Below, in pieces: positions 17,543 through 26,456 of a stretch of 64,000 nucleotides of DNA. A program made the translations under genes and the position numbers. Origin of the DNA: Rhizobium sp. WYJ-E13 (GTDB lineage: Bacteria; Pseudomonadota; Alphaproteobacteria; Rhizobiales; Rhizobiaceae); contig NZ_CP076853.1 of NCBI RefSeq assembly GCF_018987265.1, forward strand, positions 2,666,001 through 2,730,000, given 5' to 3'. Numbering within the stretch: the first letter of the stretch is position 1; every line of letters starts with the position of its first letter. Under the pieces are notes generated by a model. It made no database searches. It saw nothing but the letters and a program-made list of their open reading frames with translations, and was not told the origin of the DNA.

Positions 17543-19900
17543 ATGAATAATTCCGTTGAGAACAGATTTTTTGCGATTGTTTGCGGAGCACTGCTTGTTT
17601 TTGTAGCTCCTCTTTTTGTTCTTTTTCTTTTCCTTTCCTCCGAACGCGCTGACAAGGAAATACGTGACCATATTTCCGTTCTTCTTGTGGCCAATGCCCA
17701 GGCACTCGCCAAGCCGCTCTGGGATCTTGACGCCGATAGTGTCACCCAGATCAGCGCGACGGTCGTTTCGCAAGGCGCCATCGTCAAGGTGGAAGTCCGC
17801 GACCAGTCTGGCGAGCTCGACGTCAGCCAGTCCACCATTCCGCGGTCCTTCGACGGCAAGCTGGTCCAGGTTTCCCGCGCCATCATCTACAACACTGTCG
17901 ATGGTCCGAAGAACCTCGGCAGTATTTCCGTCTTCTATCCGGCACTCGGTCTCTTTTCCGGCCTGAAGCAAGAAGAGATCGTCTTCATCTCGATCTTCAT
18001 TTTTGCGGTGCTCGCCGTTTTCGCGACAGCGCTGATCGGTAACCGTATCTTCGTCATCCAACCTCTGATGCGCCTGACGGCCGCGATCGAGGCGACCCGC
18101 CAGCTTGGCTCCCGCCACCATGTCGACTGGCAATCGAATGATGAGATGGGTCGCCTCGCCCAGAGCTTCAACGAAATGCAGACGATGCTCGAAAACGAGG
18201 AGACCGAGCTGAAGCTCGCGCATCGCCGCACGACCGACATCTACAATCTGACGCCGGCCATGCTCTTCTCACTCGATGAAGAAGACCGCATCACCGCCGT
18301 CAGCGACTACTGGCTGCTTGCGACCGGCTATCATCGTGCTGCCGTCATCGGCCGGAATTTCTCCGATCTCGTCACGCCCTTCACCCGCGACAAGTTCATT
18401 AAGCGCAAGAGCCAGCGTGAGAACAGCACCGGCGACGTGACCGTCAAGTTCGTCTGCATGGACGGCCGTATCATGGATGTCCTCATCATCGAATCGGCGC
18501 TCACGGCCCACGGGCAGGAAGGTCAGTCTCTCTCCGTCATGACCGACGTGACCGAGCTGAAGGCCTCCGAAGACCGCAACCATCGCCAGGCGATCACGGA
18601 CCATCTGACCGGCCTATTGAACCGCCAGGGCTTCGAAGCCGTGCTCGACAGCAAGATCGCAGCCGCCGATGCCGCCGATCAGGAACTCGCCTGCCTCTTC
18701 GTCGACCTCGACCGCTTCAAGTGGATCAACGACAACATGGGCCACGCCGCAGGCGATACCGCGCTCATCGAACTCGTGGAGCGGCTGAAGACTCTGCTTG
18801 CGCCCTCCGATGAAGCCGCCCGTCTCGGCGGCGATGAATTCGCCATCCTGTTGCCGGCCAAGAATGCCGAGAAGCGCGCCCGCGCCATGTGCGACCAGAT
18901 CGCTTCGATCTTCGAGACGCCTTTCGGCCCGGACATGCATCTCAGCGCCTCTGTCGGTATCGCCATCTATCCGCGCCACGCTGCAACCGCCGCCGAACTG
19001 CTGCAGAAGTCCGACATGGCCATGTATGCCAAGAAGCGCGACGGTAAGAACGGCGCGCAGATCTTCGATAACGGCATGCTCGATCACGCCCGCCGCCGCG
19101 CCGAGATCGAAGCCCATATCGAAGCCGGCCTCGCCGACGACTGGTTCGAGGCTTATCTCCAGCCGATCGTCAATCTGAACGGCCGCGGCATCGCCGGCTT
19201 CGAAGCGCTGATGCGTCTCAACCACCCGCAGAAAGGCCTCATGCCGCCTGCCGAGATCATCAGCGTCGCCGAAGAGACCGCCAAGATCGTCCGCGTCGGC
19301 AATGTCATCATGGAAAAGGCGATCGCCAATCTGGCGAAGATCTCCCGCCTGCCAGGCATGCAGGACACCTATCTCGCGATCAATTTCTCGCCGCTGCAGT
19401 TCGAGCCGGCGCTCGCCGCCCGCCTTGCAGCCATTTTGGGTCGCCATGGCATCCTGCCGGATCGTATCGTCGTCGAGATCACGGAAGCCGTGCTGATGCA
19501 CGACAACCCGCAGATCCGCATGATCGTGACAGAACTGCGTCGTTTCGGCTGCCGCATCGCGCTCGACGATTTCGGTACCGGCTACTCGTCGCTGAGTTAT
19601 CTCAATCGCTTCCCGGTCGACATCATCAAGATCGACCAGTCCTTCACCCGCGCCATCAATGATGCTGACGATGACGTGCGCCACAAGAGCCGTATGCTGA
19701 TCGAAGGCATCACCACGCTGTCACACAAGATGAACTGCACCGTGATTGCCGAAGGCATCGAGACGGAGGAGGAGTGCAGCACGCTGCATCAGATGGGCCT
19801 CGACTATGGTCAGGGCTATCTGTTCAACCGTCCGCAGAATGCCGCCAAGCTGATCGAAGAACTGAGCAGTTCGCTCTCGGATGTAGCGCGCGCTTCATGA
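17543..19900 (+). CDS. Membrane GGDEF-EAL protein with HAMP and PAS domains
   Basis: 785 aa. Order: membrane helix at about 8-32; a periplasmic region of about 110 residues; a second helix at about 146-170; HAMP; a PAS-like domain at about 230-340; GGDEF with the intact site RLGGDEF (429-433); and EAL with E554-A-L, DDFGTGYSS from D675 and KIDQSF downstream. Both the diguanylate cyclase and c-di-GMP phosphodiesterase sites look complete, so it could act either way. The next gene, 26 bases on, encodes a periplasmic solute-binding protein, a likely sensory partner. Confidence 0.93.
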   Translation: MNNSVENRFFAIVCGALLVFVAPLFVLFLFLSSERADKEIRDHISVLLVANAQALAKPLWDLDADSVTQISATVVSQGAIVKVEVRDQSGELDVSQSTIPRSFDGKLVQVSRAIIYNTVDGPKNLGSISVFYPALGLFSGLKQEEIVFISIFIFAVLAVFATALIGNRIFVIQPLMRLTAAIEATRQLGSRHHVDWQSNDEMGRLAQSFNEMQTMLENEETELKLAHRRTTDIYNLTPAMLFSLDEEDRITAVSDYWLLATGYHRAAVIGRNFSDLVTPFTRDKFIKRKSQRENSTGDVTVKFVCMDGRIMDVLIIESALTAHGQEGQSLSVMTDVTELKASEDRNHRQAITDHLTGLLNRQGFEAVLDSKIAAADAADQELACLFVDLDRFKWINDNMGHAAGDTALIELVERLKTLLAPSDEAARLGGDEFAILLPAKNAEKRARAMCDQIASIFETPFGPDMHLSASVGIAIYPRHAATAAELLQKSDMAMYAKKRDGKNGAQIFDNGMLDHARRRAEIEAHIEAGLADDWFEAYLQPIVNLNGRGIAGFEALMRLNHPQKGLMPPAEIISVAEETAKIVRVGNVIMEKAIANLAKISRLPGMQDTYLAINFSPLQFEPALAARLAAILGRHGILPDRIVVEITEAVLMHDNPQIRMIVTELRRFGCRIALDDFGTGYSSLSYLNRFPVDIIKIDQSFTRAINDADDDVRHKSRMLIEGITTLSHKMNCTVIAEGIETEEECSTLHQMGLDYGQGYLFNRPQNAAKLIEELSSSLSDVARAS

Positions 19901-19926
19901 ACTGACGAGATATGGGAGGTATCGCG

Positions 19927-20646
19927 ATGAAAAAGCTGCTTTTTGCTCTTCTTACCCTACCCTGCCTTGCCGTGTCTGCCTCAGCCCAGACGGTAGCCTT
20001 CGTGACCGAGGAATACGCCCCCTTCAACTACCGCGACGGAAAGGTCATCAAGGGCGCAACCGTCGAGCAGGTCGAGAAGGTCATGGCCGATATCGGTATC
20101 GATTATACGCTCGACGTGATGCCCTGGGCTCGCGCCTTCAGCCTGGCTCGCTCGACGCCGATGACCTGTATCTTCGCAACCGCCCACAACGCCTCGCGCG
20201 ACGGCCTGTTCAAATGGGTCGAGCCGCTTCTCATCGACCGCAACATCCTGATCACCCGCAAGGGATCAGGCGTCTCTGCTGCAGATCTCGAAGACGCGAA
20301 GAAATATGTCATCGGCACGCAACGCGACGACTACACCGAAGTGATCCTCAAGGAGAAGGGCTTCACCAAACTCGATGTCGCAAGCGATTTCAACGCGACG
20401 CTGCGCAAGCTGCTCGGCGGCCGCATCGACATGATGCCGATCTCCGAACTCTACTTCGACAAGTTGAAGACCGACCAGCCGCTGGAAATGGTGACCATTC
20501 TCTCCTCTCAGCCGATGAGCATTGCCTGCGAAAAGAGCTTCCCTGACGATCTTCTGGCCCGTATGCAGGCCTCGCTGGACAAGCTGATCGCCCGCGGCGA
20601 ACAGAAGCAGATCTTCCTGAAATACGGTCTTCATCTGCTGAAATGA
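19927..20646 (+). CDS. Periplasmic solute-binding protein (SBP family 3-like)
   Basis: 239 aa from ATG 19927, chosen for the GGGAGG upstream and because it starts a clean signal peptide (MKKLLFALLTLPCLAVSASA). The mature protein has the PBP2 pattern: EEYAPFNYRDG early and DFNATLRKLLGGRIDMMPIS in the second lobe. There is no ABC permease or ATPase nearby; instead it directly follows the GGDEF-EAL sensor. By analogy with NspS-MbaA of Vibrio, where a periplasmic binding protein controls a GGDEF-EAL protein, it probably delivers a small-molecule signal; the ligand is unknown. Confidence 0.87.
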   Translation: MKKLLFALLTLPCLAVSASAQTVAFVTEEYAPFNYRDGKVIKGATVEQVEKVMADIGIDYTLDVMPWARAFSLARSTPMTCIFATAHNASRDGLFKWVEPLLIDRNILITRKGSGVSAADLEDAKKYVIGTQRDDYTEVILKEKGFTKLDVASDFNATLRKLLGGRIDMMPISELYFDKLKTDQPLEMVTILSSQPMSIACEKSFPDDLLARMQASLDKLIARGEQKQIFLKYGLHLLK

Positions 20647-20752
20647 TCGGCCGCCTGCGTTCACGCCCGTCTTTGCCAATTGACTTTGCCACTTGACTTT
20701 ACCGCCATTTCGCGGTGGTGAACGCCAACAGCTCTTGCAAGGAAGGCAGGCC

Positions 20753-21457
20753 ATGCTGATCATCGCGGGTCTCGGCAATCCCGGCGCGAAATATGCCGGT
20801 AACCGACACAATATTGGCTTCATGGCGGTGGATGCCATCTACCGCCGTCACAGCTTTTCGCCCTGGTCGAAGAAATTCAAGGCGGAGATATCAGAAGGCG
20901 AGCTGGCAGGCGAGAAGGTACTCCTGATCAAGCCGCAGACCTTCATGAACCTGTCGGGCGAGGCGGTCGGTGAAGCCATGCGCTTCTACAAGCTGCAGCC
21001 TTCCGATCTCGTGGCGATCTATGACGAGCTCGATCTGCCGGCTGGCAAGGCGCGGCTGAAGACCGGCGGCGGCCATGGCGGCCATAACGGCATCAAGTCG
21101 CTCGATGCCCATTGCGGCAAGGAATACCGCCGTCTGCGCATCGGCATCGGCCATCCCGGCGTCAAGGAACTCGTGCATAACCACGTGCTCGGCGATTTCG
21201 CCAAAGCTGACAATGCCTGGCTGGAGCCGCTGCTCGATACGCTTGCCGACAATGCCGAGATGCTGGTTCGCAACGAAGATTCCCAGCTCATGAACAAGAT
21301 CACATTGGCGCTTGGCGGCAAGGTGGAAGAGGAAAAGCCGAAGCCGGCGGGAAAGTCTCCTATCCATCAGGCCCGCAGTCAGAGCCAGCCGAAGCTTCCG
21401 GCCAGCGGCCCCATGGCCGAGATGCTGAAGAAGATGTTCGGTAACAAGGGCGACTGA
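20753..21457 (+). CDS. pth: Peptidyl-tRNA hydrolase
   Basis: 234 aa from ATG 20753 with AAGGAAGG upstream. It releases tRNA from stalled peptidyl-tRNA. Motifs: [18 protein letters not shown] with the catalytic His, [13 protein letters not shown], and [24 protein letters not shown] with the conserved Asp. The C-terminal 45 residues are a basic, Pro/Lys/Gln-rich tail found in alphaproteobacterial forms. A GNAT gene follows five bases after the stop. Confidence 0.96.
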   Translation: MLIIAGLGNPGAKYAGNRHNIGFMAVDAIYRRHSFSPWSKKFKAEISEGELAGEKVLLIKPQTFMNLSGEAVGEAMRFYKLQPSDLVAIYDELDLPAGKARLKTGGGHGGHNGIKSLDAHCGKEYRRLRIGIGHPGVKELVHNHVLGDFAKADNAWLEPLLDTLADNAEMLVRNEDSQLMNKITLALGGKVEEEKPKPAGKSPIHQARSQSQPKLPASGPMAEMLKKMFGNKGD

Positions 21458-21462
21458 GCACG

Positions 21463-21918
21463 ATGGCAAGCGGGAATTTTACCATCCGCCCAGTGACCTC
21501 CACCGACCTGCAGAACCTGATTACCCTTTACGGACACTTCAACTCCACCGATCGACCACTTGCTCCTGAGCTGGCGGAAGAACGTTTCTCCGCCATTCTG
21601 GCCCAACCGGGCATGACGGTCTTTATTGGCTTTACCGACGAGACCGCAGCTACGACCGCAACGCTGATCGTTATACCCAACCTGACGCGCAACGGCGCCT
21701 CCTATGCGCTCATCGAAAACGTCATCACCCACGCCGATCATCGCAAACGGGGCTATGCCGGCAAAGTCATCCAGCATGCGATTGCTCAAGCCTGGAAAGC
21801 CGGCTGCTACAAGGTCATGCTGCTGACGGGATCGAAAGATCCGGCAACACTGCGTTTCTATGAAAATTGCGGTTTCGTGCAGGATAAGACCGGCTACCAG
21901 ATCCGCCGGCAATCTTGA
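21463..21918 (+). CDS. GNAT-family N-acetyltransferase
   Basis: 151 aa. The acetyl-CoA loop is visible as VITHADHRKRGYAGKVIQHAI (R/QxxGxG/A type), followed by KVMLLTGSKDPATLRFYENCGF, the usual end of a GNAT fold. It lies five bases after pth, so the two are probably co-transcribed. The substrate cannot be inferred. Confidence 0.88.
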   Translation: MASGNFTIRPVTSTDLQNLITLYGHFNSTDRPLAPELAEERFSAILAQPGMTVFIGFTDETAATTATLIVIPNLTRNGASYALIENVITHADHRKRGYAGKVIQHAIAQAWKAGCYKVMLLTGSKDPATLRFYENCGFVQDKTGYQIRRQS

Positions 21919-21942
21919 GACGCCCGCCTTTTCCTCGGGAGC

Positions 21943-22254
21943 CTATTCCTCGGGCTCGGTAGTAAACATCAGCGGGAAGCCCATCTCCTTGGCAAGGTCG
22001 ATGGCCTCCTTGGCTTTGGTCTCCGCTATATCCTTGGTACAGACCACGACCACGCAAGAGCCGAGCTTGTGCGCCGTCATCATCACACGATAGCCGGTAT
22101 CCTCGCTCATGCGGAAGACGGCTCTCAGCACCATGATGACGAATTCGCGCGGCGTATAATCGTCATTGACGAGAATGACTTTGTAGAGCTTCGGCTTGTC
22201 CAGCTTGAGCTTCGTTCTGGTCTTGGGTTTTAAGGCAATGTCGTTGTCAACCAT
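21943..22254 (-). CDS. clpS: ClpS2-type ATP-dependent Clp protease adaptor
   Basis: 103 aa from ATG 22252-22254. The ClpS core is clear (YKVILVNDDYTPREFVIMVLRAVF, then AETKAKEAIDLAKEMGFPL). Compared with classical ClpS (NDDYTPMEFVV..., His-rich middle), this copy has MTAHKLGSCVVVVCTKDIAETK and an R in place of M after the TP, as in the second alphaproteobacterial paralogue, ClpS2. ClpS delivers N-degron substrates to ClpAP; ClpS2 is thought to have altered specificity. A normal ClpS1 is expected elsewhere. Confidence 0.9.
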   Translation of the reverse strand: MVDNDIALKPKTRTKLKLDKPKLYKVILVNDDYTPREFVIMVLRAVFRMSEDTGYRVMMTAHKLGSCVVVVCTKDIAETKAKEAIDLAKEMGFPLMFTTEPEE

Positions 22255-22481
22255 CGGAAATCCGCCCGTTGATGACATGGGAAGGGGTTTCGATCTAACT
22301 AGAATTTTTCGATTGCAGAATTTCGACACCAAGTGTCCGGGAAATCCCGCCAGGATAAGAATAAGGCCACGACGCCCTGTCGGCAAGGGAGCTGCGAGAA
22401 AAGCGCTCCAAGACTTGACCGCTCCCCTCCTTTATCCCATAGCCACGGCCAAGGAATTCTTGAGAACAGCGGGTTTCAGCC

Positions 22482-23585
22482 ATGGGCTTCAAATGCGGTA
22501 TCGTCGGTCTGCCGAATGTCGGCAAATCGACCCTTTTCAATGCGCTCACCAAGACGGCCGCCGCGCAGGCCGCAAACTATCCGTTCTGCACGATCGAACC
22601 GAACACTGGTGAAGTAGCCGTTCCCGATGAACGCATGCGGAGGCTTGCGGACGTCGCGAAGTCGAAGGAAATCATCCCGACCCGCATCAACTTCGTCGAT
22701 ATTGCCGGCCTCGTGCGAGGCGCGTCGAAGGGTGAAGGCCTCGGCAACCAATTCCTCGCCAATATCCGCGAAGTCGATGCCATCGTGCATGTGCTGCGCT
22801 GTTTCGAAGACGGCGACATCACCCATGTGGAAGGCCGCATCGATCCGGTTGCCGACGCCGATACGATCGAGACCGAGCTGATGCTCGCCGACCTCGACAG
22901 CCTCGAGCGCCGCACGGAGCAGACCCGCAAGCGCGCCACCGGCAAGGACAAGGATTCCATGGCCATGCTGCCGATCATGGAAGCGTCGCTGGCGCTGCTG
23001 CAGGATGGCAAGCCCGTCCGCACCCTGCTGTCCAAGCTCGATGCCGAAGAGACGCGCATCCTGAAGAGCCTCAACCTTTTGACGTCGCATCCGGTTCTCT
23101 ATGTCTGCAACGTCGCGGAAGGCGATGCGGCGACAGGAAACAAATATACGGAGGCCGTTGCCGCCATGGCGAAGGCGCAGGGCGCCGAAACCGTCATCAT
23201 CTCGGCTGCGATCGAGTCGGAAGTCGCCCAGCTTCCGGACGAAGAAGCCAAGGAATTCCTCTCGGCCCTCGGTCTCGACGAGGCTGGCCTCGATCGCCTG
23301 ATCCGCGCAGGCTACAAGCTCCTCCACCTCATCACCTATTTCACCGTCGGTCCGAAGGAAACGCGCGCCTGGACGATCGAGCGCGGCACCAAGGCACCGC
23401 AGGCCGCCGGCGTGATCCACTCGGACTTCGAGCGGGGCTTCATCCGCGCCAACACCATCGCCTATGACGACTACATCCAGTTCGGCGGCGAAGTAGGTGC
23501 CAAGGAAGCAGGCAAAGCGCGCGACGAAGGCAAGGAATACGTCGTCCAGGACGGCGACGTCATTCACTTCCGCTTCAACACCTGA
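22482..23585 (+). CDS. ychF: Obg-like GTPase/ATPase YchF
   Basis: 367 aa. The P-loop is [15 protein letters not shown] near the N-terminus, followed by the switch motif [25 protein letters not shown] coiled region (about 130-160) and a C-terminal TGS domain ([13 protein letters not shown] ... [10 protein letters not shown]) complete the family layout. The protein binds ATP rather than GTP and associates with ribosomes; it has been linked to oxidative stress. Its neighbours rplY and pth are also translation genes. Confidence 0.95.
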   Translation: MGFKCGIVGLPNVGKSTLFNALTKTAAAQAANYPFCTIEPNTGEVAVPDERMRRLADVAKSKEIIPTRINFVDIAGLVRGASKGEGLGNQFLANIREVDAIVHVLRCFEDGDITHVEGRIDPVADADTIETELMLADLDSLERRTEQTRKRATGKDKDSMAMLPIMEASLALLQDGKPVRTLLSKLDAEETRILKSLNLLTSHPVLYVCNVAEGDAATGNKYTEAVAAMAKAQGAETVIISAAIESEVAQLPDEEAKEFLSALGLDEAGLDRLIRAGYKLLHLITYFTVGPKETRAWTIERGTKAPQAAGVIHSDFERGFIRANTIAYDDYIQFGGEVGAKEAGKARDEGKEYVVQDGDVIHFRFNT

Positions 23586-23591
23586 TCGACC

Positions 23592-23696
23592 AAAGCATGT
23601 CGCGCAAAGCTGTATAGCGTTTTGCAATAACGACACGCGTAAAACCGAGACCCTGAAGCGTGGGAAGCGAATCCTGGGGATCGCGACACGCTCTAG
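23592..23696. repeat. Rhizobium-type intergenic repeat, copy 1
   Basis: About 105 bp made of two palindromes. The first pairs GCATGTCG with CGACACGC around a GCAAA/TTTTGC inner stem. The second pairs GAAGCGTG with CACGCTC around GCGAATCC/GGATCGC. It ends GCTCTAG. Size and two-palindrome layout match the Rhizobium intergenic mosaic elements (RIME) as I remember them; I have not compared sequences. It lies between the ychF stop and the end of a convergent membrane-protein gene. Confidence 0.7.
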
Positions 23697-23703
23697 CTGC
23701 CGC

Positions 23704-24774
23704 TCAGCCGGGCGGCAGCCTCTCGACCATGCCTGAGGGCAAGACGCGCAGCACGATGCGCCGAAGCGGCATCCAGCCCGTACCGATGACGAGCACGATC
23801 ACGCCGACGGCAACGAGCGTTCCGAAGATGTAAGTATCGACCGTCGCGCTCCCCTGCCTGAATATCCCATAAATCGCTAAGCCCAGCGTCAACAGGCCCG
23901 ACGTGACGAAAGCACGCCGGTCGATGATCAGCCCGATCAGCATCAGCAGCGCGACGATTATGACGACGACCGGTGTCTTGAACGAATTCGCATCCATGAT
24001 ATCCAGCCAGCCTCCGTCGAGCGGAAGCAATGTCCGGATGCTGTAAAGCAGGGCCGGCGCCGCAACGAGATGAAGCCAGAAGGCGACATCTGATCGTGTC
24101 GTCTGGCGGAACCTGTCGCTGAGATCGAAGCCAAGGGCTGCAACGAACAGGCCAAGGGCGCAGGCAAACAGGATAAGAGAGACGAGCGTGGGATGATTGA
24201 GGATGAAGGCATCGTCGCCACTTCCCCATTGCAGCAGGCGCAAGACGAGCGCGAGCACAAGGGCGGGACCGGAGAAGATAGAGAGCGCGAGAGCAAGCGG
24301 CACACGGTAGCGCAGATAGAAAAGCCCCATGACAACGGGGAATGCGACGATGAAACCGTCAATGCCATCGCCCGTGAGCCATAGATCGGCATTGGACGGA
24401 TAGATCGACAGCATCGTCCGGAAAGTCCAGGTAAAGACAGCAAGCGTCAGCACGACGGCCGGCAGCGCAAGGCGCTGGCGCTTCACGAGGATTTCCGCCA
24501 GAACCAGGATTGCCGGCAGCACCGCATAAAGCGAGGTGAGCCCCCAAAGGCCTGCAAGCGCAATAAGGATGCCGATAGTGATCAGCACGTCGTGGAAACC
24601 GCGCACGAAGCGCGGTGTCTCGGTATCCGACCAGGCCGACCCGGAATCTGCCGCCGCACGCTGCTCGACGACGACGCCGCGCGCAGCAAGAAACGATGCC
24701 AGCCGCTCGCCGGCTTCGGCGCTGATCAATCCCTCGCGCGCCGCTTCATCGAGTACCGACCTTAGTTCAGCCAT
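23704..24774 (-). CDS. Multi-spanning membrane protein of unknown function
   Basis: 356 aa. A cytoplasmic start of about 60 residues (LDEAAREGLISAEAGERLASFLAARGV, a helical hairpin-like segment) is followed by about ten hydrophobic segments in closely spaced pairs. The arrangement resembles DUF2157-type membrane proteins, but I cannot assign it firmly. There are no transporter motifs or catalytic residues. It ends seven bases from the intergenic repeat and is divergent from the MaoC genes. Confidence 0.7.
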   Translation of the reverse strand: MAELRSVLDEAAREGLISAEAGERLASFLAARGVVVEQRAAADSGSAWSDTETPRFVRGFHDVLITIGILIALAGLWGLTSLYAVLPAILVLAEILVKRQRLALPAVVLTLAVFTWTFRTMLSIYPSNADLWLTGDGIDGFIVAFPVVMGLFYLRYRVPLALALSIFSGPALVLALVLRLLQWGSGDDAFILNHPTLVSLILFACALGLFVAALGFDLSDRFRQTTRSDVAFWLHLVAAPALLYSIRTLLPLDGGWLDIMDANSFKTPVVVIIVALLMLIGLIIDRRAFVTSGLLTLGLAIYGIFRQGSATVDTYIFGTLVAVGVIVLVIGTGWMPLRRIVLRVLPSGMVERLPPG

Positions 24775-24854
24775 GCTGTTTACCCCTACGGAATCATTGA
24801 GCCCGCGCGGATGCTATTGTAAGCAATGACGCCTGCCTATGATGGGAGACCCTG

Positions 24855-25325
24855 ATGCCCGCAGAAAAGCTCGCCTATGAGGATTTCCAGCCGGGTCGGC
24901 GCTTTCCTCTCGGCCCGAAAGCTGTAACGGCGCCCGAAATCATCGAATTTGCCAGAGAGTTCGACCCGCAACCCATGCATCTGGATGAAGCTGCCGGCCG
25001 CGCCAGCATCCTCGGCGGGCTTGCCGCCTCCGATTGGCATATCTCGGCCATGTTCATGCGCATGATGGCAGACAGCTACGTGCTGAATTCCCTATGCGAA
25101 GGCGCGCCCGGCGTCGACTTCATGGAGTGGCGCAAGCCGGTTCTGGCAGGCGACATGCTCTCCGGCCATTCGACGGTTCTGGAGGCGCGCCCCATGCGCT
25201 CGCGTCCCGGCCTCGGCATCGTTAAATTCCGTCACGAGGTGGAAAACCAGCGCGGCGAAGTGGTCTGCCTGTCAGAGAATTCCGTCATCTTCGGCATGCG
25301 AAACAGGCCGGAGGCTGGCGCATGA
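24855..25325 (+). CDS. MaoC-family dehydratase (first of a pair)
   Basis: 156 aa from ATG 24855 with GGGAG upstream. A single hot-dog domain shows EIIEFAREFDPQPMHLDEAA, the hydratase signature with the catalytic Asp and His (FDPQPMH). Members hydrate or dehydrate enoyl-CoA thioesters. The last four bases overlap the start of the next MaoC gene (ATGA), so the two are translationally coupled and may form a heteromer. Confidence 0.88.
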   Translation: MPAEKLAYEDFQPGRRFPLGPKAVTAPEIIEFAREFDPQPMHLDEAAGRASILGGLAASDWHISAMFMRMMADSYVLNSLCEGAPGVDFMEWRKPVLAGDMLSGHSTVLEARPMRSRPGLGIVKFRHEVENQRGEVVCLSENSVIFGMRNRPEAGA

Positions 25326-25789
25326 GAATGTCCGAGCTCTACGCCGTCGGCGAAAAAACCGAGATCGGCGCTTATGTCTTTACCGAGGAAAACATCCTCC
25401 GCTTTGCCAGGAAATACGACCCGCAGCGCTTCCATATAGATAAGGAAGCCGCTCGTGACACCATGTTCGGGGCGCTCTGCGCTTCCGGTTGGCATACAGT
25501 GGCCGCCTGGATGCGCTGCTTTATGGATTACTGGATGACAGAAATGCGCCGGCTGTCAGAACAGGGCTTGGAACCGCCGAAACTTGGCCCCTCGCCCGGC
25601 TTCCAGAAGCTGCAGTGGCTGAAGCCGGTCTTTGTCGACGAGACGATCACCTATTCGGTGGCCTTTGTCTCCAGCCGGCCGCTTACGTTACGGCCGGGCT
25701 GGAATCTCAACGCTATCCTCTGCGAAGGCGTCAATCAGGATGGTGTTACAGTGATCCGCTTCGAAAGCAGCGTCCTGGAATTCGAATAG
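25322..25789 (+). CDS. MaoC-family dehydratase (second of a pair)
   Basis: 155 aa, starting inside the preceding gene's stop codon. The signature is RFARKYDPQRFHIDKEAA (Asp and His intact), followed by FGALCASGWHT. It is a paralogue of its neighbour with the same domain length, so the pair may act together on one CoA thioester. No other acyl-CoA gene is close by, leaving the pathway open. Confidence 0.88.
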   Translation: MRMSELYAVGEKTEIGAYVFTEENILRFARKYDPQRFHIDKEAARDTMFGALCASGWHTVAAWMRCFMDYWMTEMRRLSEQGLEPPKLGPSPGFQKLQWLKPVFVDETITYSVAFVSSRPLTLRPGWNLNAILCEGVNQDGVTVIRFESSVLEFE

Positions 25790-25798
25790 GCTCGGGGG

Positions 25799-26341
25799 TT
25801 AGTGTCCGGCGAACTCGACGAGGGTGTGCACATCAACGCCGAGATCCTTGAGCTTCTTGCGGCCGCCGAGATCCGGCAGGTCGATGACGAAGCAGGCGCC
25901 GACGACTTCCGCGCCGATCTGGCGAAGTAGCTGCGTTGCCCCGACAGCCGTCCCGCCCGTGGCAATCAGATCGTCGACGAGGATCACCTTCTCGCCCGGT
26001 TGGACGGCATCGCGGTGCATCTCCATCTCGTCCACGCCATATTCCAGGCTGTAGGCGATGCGCACGGTCTCATGCGGCAGCTTGCCCTTCTTGCGGATCG
26101 GAACGAAGCCCGAGGACAGCTGATGCGCGACCGCACCGCCGAGGATGAAGCCGCGCGCTTCCATGCCGGCGATCTTGTCGACCTTCAGGCCGGCATAGGG
26201 CTGCACGAGTTCATCGACCGCGCGACGAAAGGCACGTGGATTGCCGAGCAACGTAGTGATGTCGCGAAAGATGATGCCGGGCTTGGGGTAATCCGGAATG
26301 GAGCGGATGCTTTTCGCAAGCTCCGAAAGCGTATGGTTCAT
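25799..26341 (-). CDS. apt: Adenine phosphoribosyltransferase
   Basis: 180 aa. Purine salvage: adenine + PRPP to [22 protein letters not shown] at the start and the PRPP loop [14 protein letters not shown] are the Apt signatures, and EARGFILG is also present. Length is normal. It lies on the minus strand downstream of the bc1 operon but separated from it by a strong terminator, so it has its own promoter. Confidence 0.95.
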   Translation of the reverse strand: MNHTLSELAKSIRSIPDYPKPGIIFRDITTLLGNPRAFRRAVDELVQPYAGLKVDKIAGMEARGFILGGAVAHQLSSGFVPIRKKGKLPHETVRIAYSLEYGVDEMEMHRDAVQPGEKVILVDDLIATGGTAVGATQLLRQIGAEVVGACFVIDLPDLGGRKKLKDLGVDVHTLVEFAGH

Positions 26342-26409
26342 CGAAAATCCGTATCTGCGAGGGCATGAAACGCAGGCACACTATCAATTGCGCCGAACCA
26401 AACCAAATA

Positions 26410-26437
26410 AAAAAGGCGGCCGAGAAGCCGCCTTTTT
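26410..26437. terminator. Terminator of the cytochrome bc1 operon (bidirectional)
   Basis: AAAAAGGCGGC pairs with GCCGCCTTTTT over 11 bp with a 6-base loop, so A/T runs lie on both sides and it can work in either direction. It follows the minus-strand petC stop and precedes apt. Confidence 0.9.
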
Positions 26438-26456
26438 CCTTGGAACTAAGGATCGC

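Noticed and set aside
18614..19684. 356-codon minus-strand open frame
   Set aside because: Antisense to the GGDEF-EAL coding region; its Asp/Val-rich composition mirrors the real gene.
22476..23636. 386-codon minus-strand open frame
   Set aside because: Fully antisense to ychF.
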